This document shows positions 57,755-64,000 of a stretch of 64,000 nt of DNA, one piece after another; positions within the stretch are counted from its first letter, which is position 1; every line of letters begins with the position of its first letter. This DNA comes from Straminergon stramineum. Its lineage: Eukaryota; Streptophyta; Bryopsida; Hypnales; Calliergonaceae. Both the position numbers and the translations under genes were made by a program. The notes under the pieces were generated by a model. It made no database searches, was not told the origin of the DNA, and was given only the letters and a program-made list of their open reading frames with translations. The DNA lies in NCBI GenBank assembly GCA_963920665.1, contig OY987268.1, positions 11,162,501 to 11,226,500 on the forward strand. The letters run 5' to 3'.

Positions 57755-57989
57755 GTGGAATTAGGTTGTTTAATTGAATCACCAAGTTGCCTTACCCCCA
57801 AGAAAATTATTGTACAAGCCATCCAAGTCAAAAAATATTTCTACAAATATTTTCATTTGTATACATAGAGGTTCATGAGTCCCAGTGTTAATTCTAAAAT
57901 AATGCATTCTTGTACATAAACAATAAATATTTATATAGTGTCAAATGTTGAGAAACTAGTGTAGGGCAACCTAATTTCACTATTTAGTG
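57755..57989. mobile_element. TA-flanked MITE, 235 bp, left end eroded
   Basis: The right end CCTAATTTCACTATTTAGTG then TA (57990-57991) matches 39820-40068. The left end GTGGAATTAGGTTG after TA (57753-57754) lacks the first bases. The interior is inverted relative to 39820-40068. Confidence 0.65.
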
Positions 57990-58277
57990 TATAAGAAATC
58001 ATCAAATATAAAATTACCCACATACACCAATATAGGGGACAAGTTTCTACGTTTGCTTTGTAAATTGTAACACATAATTACTGGTATCCGTTTCCATAAT
58101 GACAATAATTTTTTCAAAAGTGTACCTGTGTCCCCACATGTGGAGGAAACCTCACCGTGGGAAGGCTGATAAGGAGGACTACTAAAACGTATTGGAGTAT
58201 TCCCCTATCTGCTGGGATATCTATTCTGACAGTATGATTGCTCACCATGCAAAATATCTATGAAACCACTCAAGTTT

Positions 58278-58649
58278 TTTGTTTTTTTGACACAAATGAA
58301 ACAGCATTTTGTTGCAAAAAAGAAGGAACAAAGCCACCAAGTGTCCTGGTGGAAAACACAAGACACACCAGACCATAAACGCAGAGACTAGGACTGGACA
58401 GACCAACAAGATGCAAGAGCCACCACAAGAGCGCAGTGCTAGGAGAGGTTGTGAGGTCTTTCACTGCGGGCTCTGAGAGGTGACACCACTGCACTGTCGA
58501 TGTGCCAGTGGAGACTGTCAAGGAGGTTGGAGGATGAGGGGGCCAGAGGCTGTCCACCTCAGTTGATGCCTACCATCGCCACAAAGAGGTCAAACCTAAA
58601 TCTACTTTTCACAAAGATGCTGACCAGCTTGCAAGCACATATGACCAAG
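58278..58649 (-). mobile_element. 5'-truncated LINE, 372 bp, minus strand
   Basis: Poly-T then GACACAAATGAAACAGCATT at the left. The exact 11-bp duplication CACTCAAGTTT lies at 58267-58277 and 58650-58660. The 95-codon minus frame inside ends in the tail and is the 3' part of a LINE, without a recognisable domain. Confidence 0.88.
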
Positions 58650-58787
58650 CACTCAAGTTTGATTGAGATGTCATGAGCAATAGGGCACTATTCGTCATGG
58701 TGGCCAGAGTCCACACATGTTATTATTGCATCAACCTCACTCATGTTCGTGTTCATTGATGTGAAAAAAAACGAAGTTAACCCTTAA

Positions 58788-59744
58788 TCCCTCACCACCG
58801 AAGGGGACAAAAAGTGTCCTCAGGTCAAATTCAAAGTGCTGTAATTTTTGCATCCTATGTCTGAATTCATAAAACTTGTTGGAAAATTTGCACTCTCTCT
58901 TCTAGTTTGTGTGGTAAATTTTTCGGATCAATCCAAGATGTACTGAATTTTTGGAAGCCAATCAAAGTTCAAAAGTTCAATTTGAGTTCACCAAACTACA
59001 TTTGATGGGTGCAACTTTGGGGGCTCATATCTCTTTCATCCAAAGTTCTTTTTCAATCAAATTTTTTGGATAACGTTCCCCTTAAAGTGTAGTTATTCTG
59101 ATAGAATTTTCATGTCAATCCATGTTGTTTTGAATGTCTAGGAGCAATTCGAAGTTCAAAATCTTGACATTTTTGGATTACAGTGAACTTCGGTGGCTTG
59201 TTTCTTCTTCATATAATGTTTGTTTCTAATAATTGTTTTTGGAAAAGTTGCGCACACTAGTCTAGTTTGTATGTATAAAATTTCATATCAATCCAAGAAG
59301 TTATGAGTGACTGAGAAGCATATCAATAGAAGGAGGTTCAGTTTTTGATGTATTTTTCGCACCTTTTCTTGCTCATTTTTGACATTTTAAAGCCATTTTG
59401 CAAATACAATGAGTTAATTGAATGATATTTTTTTCATAAATGTGTTTGTATGTTGATTTTGAGTCACTCTATAGTTTAAAGTTTCTTCATTTGAGTAGAT
59501 TTTGAAACCGAATTTTGCCTCCAAATGTGTTTATAGGGAAATTTTAACATCCTTTTTCAACACTAAAAATTATAATCTTGCAATCTATGTAGTCAAATGA
59601 CACCAAATTTGATGCATGTCATTTACAACAAGTGCACTACAAGATCGTACGGTTGAGATCTCTATAACTTAGTGAAAATTATATCTATAACACTTCAAAA
59701 GGAATGTTGTTTTTGAACCTATTGAGGCCTTAGGCGATGAGGGG
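58788..59744 (-). mobile_element. TTAA element, family C, reverse, 957 bp
   Basis: TTAA (58784-58787) then TCCCTCACCACCGAAGGGGA; TTAGGCGATGAGGGG then TTAA (59745-59748). It is the reverse complement of 22181-23152 in outline (AATTCAAAGTGCTGTAATTT near the left). A second TTAA at 58777 with CCC between may be the remnant of another end. Confidence 0.85.
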
Positions 59745-59748
59745 TTAA

Positions 59749-60322
59749 CCCCTAAAGGACCATTTGTCCCCTCGGGGTGACAATTTGGATCCAGGTAGGT
59801 TCTTATTGTCTCAATTTGTAGTGAATGTATTTGAAACTTTTTGAGGGGTGGAATTTTGCAAGAGCTTCATGGATATATAATTTTTTATTTCAATTGGTAT
59901 TGGTGAGCAAAAGTTATGGCACAATAAGCCAAAAATGGAGGTCGACGTGCAACAAAAAAATCACAAAAAGTCATAATAATAATTTTTGTAAATTCCTAAA
60001 GGGTTATGTTATTGTCTACATGTGAAGCTTTGATTCATTCTATTTAAACTAATGACAAGAAAGTTATGGACAATCTTGTTTTTTGGGCAACCTAAGCATC
60101 TTTTTGAAAAAAAACTTTTTGTCCAACTTTGAATGCTAATATCTTCCAATCTATACAATCAAATTTGCTGAAATTTTTACCACATGATCTCAAAATAGTG
60201 AAGTTTAAGATCCTATGTTTAGATTCTAAAAAAACACATATTTTTTTGTTTTATTGGATGAACACAACATAAGTGGCAGTTTTGAGTGTTTTTTGAAAAA
60301 AAATGTCTTGGTCGTCCAGGGG
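59749..60322 (+). mobile_element. TTAA element, family A-like, 574 bp
   Basis: It starts CCCCTAAAGGACCATTTGTC after the TTAA shared with the previous element and ends TTGGTCGTCCAGGGG before TAAA (60323-60326). The interior follows family A (AGTTATGGACAATCTTGTTT) but is internally shorter than 35100-36008. Confidence 0.78.
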
Positions 60323-60326
60323 TAAA

Positions 60327-60544
60327 ATGCTAGTTTGGTGACTGTAGTAATCATCCTTTTTGATACTATCTAACATCATTTACTTTTAAGAAAAAAGTAA
60401 AAATGTTCATTGGAGGTCAAACTATAGTGGAAGATCTCTCATTTTTGCACAAAATTTCAAGGATGAATAATTGCACTTTTGTCCTACAATAGACAATTAT
60501 TCATCATCCATTAGATTAAAAATGCCCTCAGCATCATTTAAGGG
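60327..60544 (+). mobile_element. TTAA element, family E, degenerate, 218 bp
   Basis: It begins right after the preceding element (TAAA) with ATGCTAGTTTGGTGACTG and ends GCATCATTTAAGGG then TTGA (60545-60548). The interior keeps CATCATTTACTTTTAAG and CATCATCCATTAGA from family E. It is the most diverged copy. Confidence 0.65.
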
Positions 60545-60985
60545 TTGAAAAAGAAGGTGCAAATAGACTTTGCCTAGGCATGTTTCACTAGTCACTATTA
60601 ACTATCTATAGTAAAGGTAGTGACTTGACAAAATTAAGCTTTCTACAAACACCAATGATCGGAAAAAAACTGGTGGCTAATTCAAAGTTAGTTGGTGGAA
60701 GTGAAAAAAGCCTTGATTGCATTTGAAAAGGAAGGACACAAAACTGGAAAGAAATTTGTAGTGCCAAAAATCAACTAGTGCCCTCCAAACATAAAAGTAA
60801 TTTTACCACCTCCTTCCAATATTTAGCAAATTTTAGTTGCAATGGGAAAATTTTTATTGGCTAATATTGAGCTAGGTGAAGGTCAGTTTTCCTAGGTATC
60901 AACTTCCTAGTGGTGCCTCCATATCAAGCCTACAATCTAAAATTCTTAAAAAAAATGTTAAAAAAATTGGGAGGGAGGGGTTAGG

Positions 60986-61236
60986 GCCACCTTACCTAAA
61001 TATCAATGTGTCAACACTGCGACATGTGAAAGGGCTTTTTTGTGCAAGATAACATCAAGCAAAAGCTTTGAAAGGGGATAACAACATCAAATTTGGATAG
61101 TGTCATGTGATTGGCCTTGGAAGGACTAGACAATGATTTTGACAACATTCTAGAGGATGGCATTGTCTTGTGGAAGAATTCTTCTAAGTTTTGCCATTTA
61201 TATACCAATCATGAGTATTACCTTACAAGGGCATAA
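60986..61236 (+). pseudogene. hAT-type transposase C-terminal remnant
   Basis: One frame reads ATLPKYQCVNTATCERAF. After a frameshift a second frame (61090-61236) reads NLDSVM, stop, LALEGLDNDFDNILEDGIVL and WKNSSKFCHLY. TA.CERAF/GF followed about 25 residues later by NLDS.MRLALEG is the pattern of the C-terminal dimerisation region of hAT-type transposases and the domesticated zinc-finger proteins derived from them. At least one frameshift and one internal stop are present. Upstream catalytic sequence is not recognisable. Confidence 0.65.
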
Positions 61237-61239
61237 AAA

Positions 61240-63300
61240 GAACCAATTGAAGAAAGTGATCCCTAAATTCTTTTGATTTCATGCAAACTTTTTATAACCA
61301 TCCTTGACTCCATCTTGCATGGGTTAGAAGGAACCTTGGCCTTCAAATGGGGTATGACTTTGCTAAGTTCAATTCTTGCCAAGGATGCAATATTAATTAG
61401 TGCATTCATTTTGAAATTGTTTTTTTTAACATTACAGGAATTTTTCAATTTAACCAATGCCAATTTCAATTTGGAAGAAATTGACCAGTGGAAAATTGAT
61501 ATTGTAGGAAATAAACTAGTACTTTTTGTAATTAAGAGGATGGAAACTGTAACCATTAGAGTAAAAACTAGTCCAATTTTGTGGAAAGAAGAAATCAGTT
61601 GAAGGACCTCCAAAAATTTCCCAAATAGTGCCATGACATACACTCCCTAGCAAGTACTAGGCCAAGAGTCAAGCTAGCCAACTAAGAGGATCATCAAAGC
61701 ACTCACTTCACCTCTAGGTACTTGAATCTCTCTTGAATTTATCCATATTTTTGCTTATATCTTTGAGAAAATATATTATTTATCTCAAATTCATCGAACT
61801 CATCAAACACAAATTTTACGAAAAAAAAAGTCAAGCATTGGTTTGGATGAATGAAAAGTTCTATGATAAAAAAGACAAAAATAGAAACAATATATTTGAA
61901 TTTGCAAGTCCGGAAGTGTTAGTATTATAGAATAAGCTACAACCACCAATTAAAGAGTTTTCCTCTATGTAGCAATGAAAACTTTGTAGGGTTAGAGTGA
62001 AAAGTTAGAAAATGCAATTAGGAAAAAAAGAAGGGGAAAATTCTAGTGAAAAATAATGGAATTTAACTAAAAAGATGCTAAGCAAGATTTGGTAGAGTAA
62101 CCAAATTAAGCTAATGGCAAAATGATGAGAAAATGAAAACCAAAATACTACTAAGTAGGAAAATGAAATTAGAAAAAAATCCTAAACCAAAAAGATAACA
62201 AACACAAAAAATGCAGAGCCAAAATGAAAACTAAATACTACAAGTAGAAAATGAAATTAGAAGTAAATTGAAAACCAAAAGAAAAAAGAAATACAAAAAA
62301 TACAAAAGTGATTTATTAACAAAATTCTAGAAGTAAACTAAAAACCACAAAAAATAATAAATACAAGAAACACTAAAGAAATTAGTAAAATTCAAACTAC
62401 TACGAGAACACTAGAGTAGTGAGGGAAACACTAAAATAGTAGTAGAAACGTTAAAATAGGGGTTTCACAGTAATACATATAGTTTTGCAGTATTTTAGGG
62501 GGTTCAACACTAAATTATCTCATTTACAGTAATTTAGTGCGATTTGCACTAATTTGGCGCATTTTACACCAAATTAGCAGATTTACACCAAATTAGGGGT
62601 GGATGAAAGTAGTCAGGGAAATTAACTTGTTAGGATGTGGAGTATACCCAAAAATTAGGGTTTGGAGCTCACTCTCTAGCTTTCTTTCTCAATTTTTTTT
62701 GTGTGTATTCTGGGATCATTTGGGGGGTTTATGGGCGTTTTTAAAGTATAAATGGTTAGTACTTAGAATAGAGAAAGATGAAGAACAATTTGTTGAGTAG
62801 GTTTCACCATTTTAGGGAAGAAAATGAGTGAAAATGTTTTTTTTAGGTGAGATGGGAAGTTGGTTGTGGATTCATGGTAAAAATTTAGGGTTGCAGAAAT
62901 TTGTTAGGGAAGTTTGGGGTTGGGATGATGGAATGGCTTTTGAAGGGGTTAAATTATGAGGGTTGATGTGGGAATTAGGAGAGAAATTTTGGGTTTGCTT
63001 GGGGAGTGAATTGATGATTGAGAAAGTTCAGTCATGGGAGAGAATTCAAGCTGCAGTTGCCCCGCAACTATCGTACACATGCCACTGATCATGCACATTT
63101 GGGTTTCAATATGGTTTTCCACAAGGTGGGTAGTATTTTTTTAGTATTTAAAAAAAAATGAAAATTGCAATTAGTAAATGAGATGAGAGTACCGCAGTAA
63201 AATGAAATGACAATTGCATTTGAAAAGTTGTGACTTTTCTACAATGAAGTTCACACCTATATGCATCAATGTGTGATCAATGTGCCATGCGCTAAGTCTG
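61240..63300. other. AT-rich stretch with A-rich tandem-like segment at 62100-62400
   Basis: No gene recognised. Overlapping 109- and 126-codon frames on opposite strands (61263-61643) carry no motif; one may be the body of the decayed hAT gene. 62130-62300 repeats ACTA.AAGTAG.AAATGAAATT and neighbours with a period of roughly 90 bases. 62450-62600 repeats TTTTGCAGT/TTTACACTAATTTGGCG-like phrases. Confidence 0.45.
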
Positions 63301-63677
63301 CATGTTAGGTTTCACTATAGGAGAACTTTACAAATGTTGCTCTCTTCTTTCCAAGCATAGCTCTGAGACATTTCAATCAGATCTAGCTCTATAAGACATA
63401 GTTTTTTCTGCAGTATCGTGACATGCACGGTGAGCGGTGACGCATGGTCAGTAGCATGTCTACAATAATTAGCCCTAAACCTAGTTATGTCGAAAATTGA
63501 GGAATAGCCAACAAGATAGAAGACGAAAAGGCAACTCAAAGTTCGAGGCAATCAGGACAAAAGGGCAGGAAGTTCAAGACTCGGCTCACGGGAATCATCA
63601 TTGGGAATCATCATCGGGAATCTGACGGGCGAGCTGGAGCGTGCGACGAGAAGACTCATCCAAGAGAATTGCAATGA

Positions 63678-63685
63678 TAGGGTTT
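63678..63685 (-). promoter_or_regulatory. telo-box-like motif
   Basis: AAACCCTA on the minus strand. Telo-boxes are common in plant promoters and 5' leaders of housekeeping genes. It supports gene proximity weakly, since single copies occur by chance. Confidence 0.3.
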
Positions 63686-63820
63686 GATCGAGCTGCAGCG
63701 ATCCCAAGGGAGGCGAAGCAAGCCAAGGCAACGGATCGGGAACTAAGGCGGGGCCAAATTCACAAGTTCCGTCTTTTCGCCGTACATGAGAAGACCGGCA
63801 GCTAAAGAAATCCGAGTGAA

Positions 63821-63910
63821 TCAAGCTTCAAGCGACGAGGGGTAGAGAATTTGTTTAGCAACAGAGGTTAGCAATCCAGCTAGCAAGAAACCAATTCGCA
63901 AAAAATCCAT
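63821..63910 (-). CDS. Possible gene start at window edge: 29-residue hydrophobic frame
   Basis: An ATG in good context (CTGCCATGG) at 63910 opens MDFLRIGFLLAGLLTSVAKQ and nine more residues to a stop, looking like a signal peptide or membrane anchor. The region has raised GC and is repeat-free, and the minus-strand 5' side runs off the window. It could be a short upstream ORF, a first exon with an unseen splice, or chance. The 90-codon frame below it (63552-63824) has no recognised domain. Confidence 0.3.
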   Translation of the reverse strand: MDFLRIGFLLAGLLTSVAKQILYPSSLEA

Positions 63911-64000
63911 GGCAGAGGCGAGGCCAGGGCTCTGGGCTTCAACTACCCAGAACCTTGAAATTGGAGGCCAGAGACCAGCTCGAGCTCCAAGGCGACAGAA

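Noticed and set aside
62940..62955. GAAGGGGTTAA as another TTAA-element end
   Set aside because: No left partner with a CCC start within a plausible distance, and no interior similarity to the families.
1..64000. Organelle DNA, rRNA genes, CRISPR arrays or bacterial genes
   Set aside because: No organelle genes, rRNA motifs, regularly spaced direct repeats or operon-like frames were seen; structure and repeats are those of a eukaryotic nuclear genome.

Overview
The window looks like repeat-dominated nuclear DNA of a land plant. It is AT-rich, codes for almost nothing, and has no operons, ribosome binding sites or CRISPR arrays. Plant-type DNA transposons (CACTA, hAT, Tourist-like, TA-flanked MITEs), 5'-truncated LINE tails with target-site duplications (TSDs), one LTR element with a TSD, and a decayed intron-flanked exon resembling plant enoyl-CoA hydratase support this. 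I cannot name the species. The many TTAA-flanked elements and a Tc1-like transposase remnant are not what I would expect of a typical flowering plant, so a fern, lycophyte, bryophyte or gymnosperm is possible. That is inference.

The dominant signal is a swarm of non-coding elements flanked by TTAA with inverted ends of the type CCCCTAAAG, CCCTAGAAGG or CCCTTGAAGG. I bounded 20 copies (71 bp to about 970 bp, excluding nested insertions), about 10.9 kb or 17% of the window, plus several partial copies. I sorted them by eye into families A to G. TTAA target duplication with CCC-type ends is the hallmark of piggyBac-like transposons, and no transposase for them is visible here. Paralogous empty sites in the window (7951-7954 and 56918-56921) directly show TTAA insertion, and several copies sit end to end sharing single TTAAs.

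Layout. 1-4 kb: TTAA elements with a nested hAT MITE. 4-9 kb: an older, less AT-rich segment with an enoyl-CoA hydratase exon remnant, a hAT MITE, LINE tails and a 'host' repeat. 8.9-14.8 kb: a probable CACTA left end, then a 4,684-bp TG..CA element with a 5-bp TSD that carries a TATA box, a 25-bp tandem repeat, a GC-rich minisatellite and a small two-exon reading frame. 19-26.6 kb: more copies of the host repeat, split by a CACTA element, a Tc1-like element, a retroposon, a TA MITE and TTAA elements. 30.4-34.9 kb: the only gene-like island, with higher GC, a CT tract, a small minus-strand Ala-rich frame, two possible plus-strand exons and a perfect 30-bp inverted repeat. 35-47 kb: TTAA elements, Tourist-like MITEs, a fold-back and a SINE. 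47.7-49.7 kb: an inverted partial copy of the 10-14 kb element. 50-60.5 kb: TTAA arrays and LINE tails. 61 kb: a hAT transposase remnant. 63.5-64 kb: a GC-rich edge that may be the start of a gene on the minus strand.

No complete, confidently functional protein-coding gene is present. The candidate genes are listed with low confidence.
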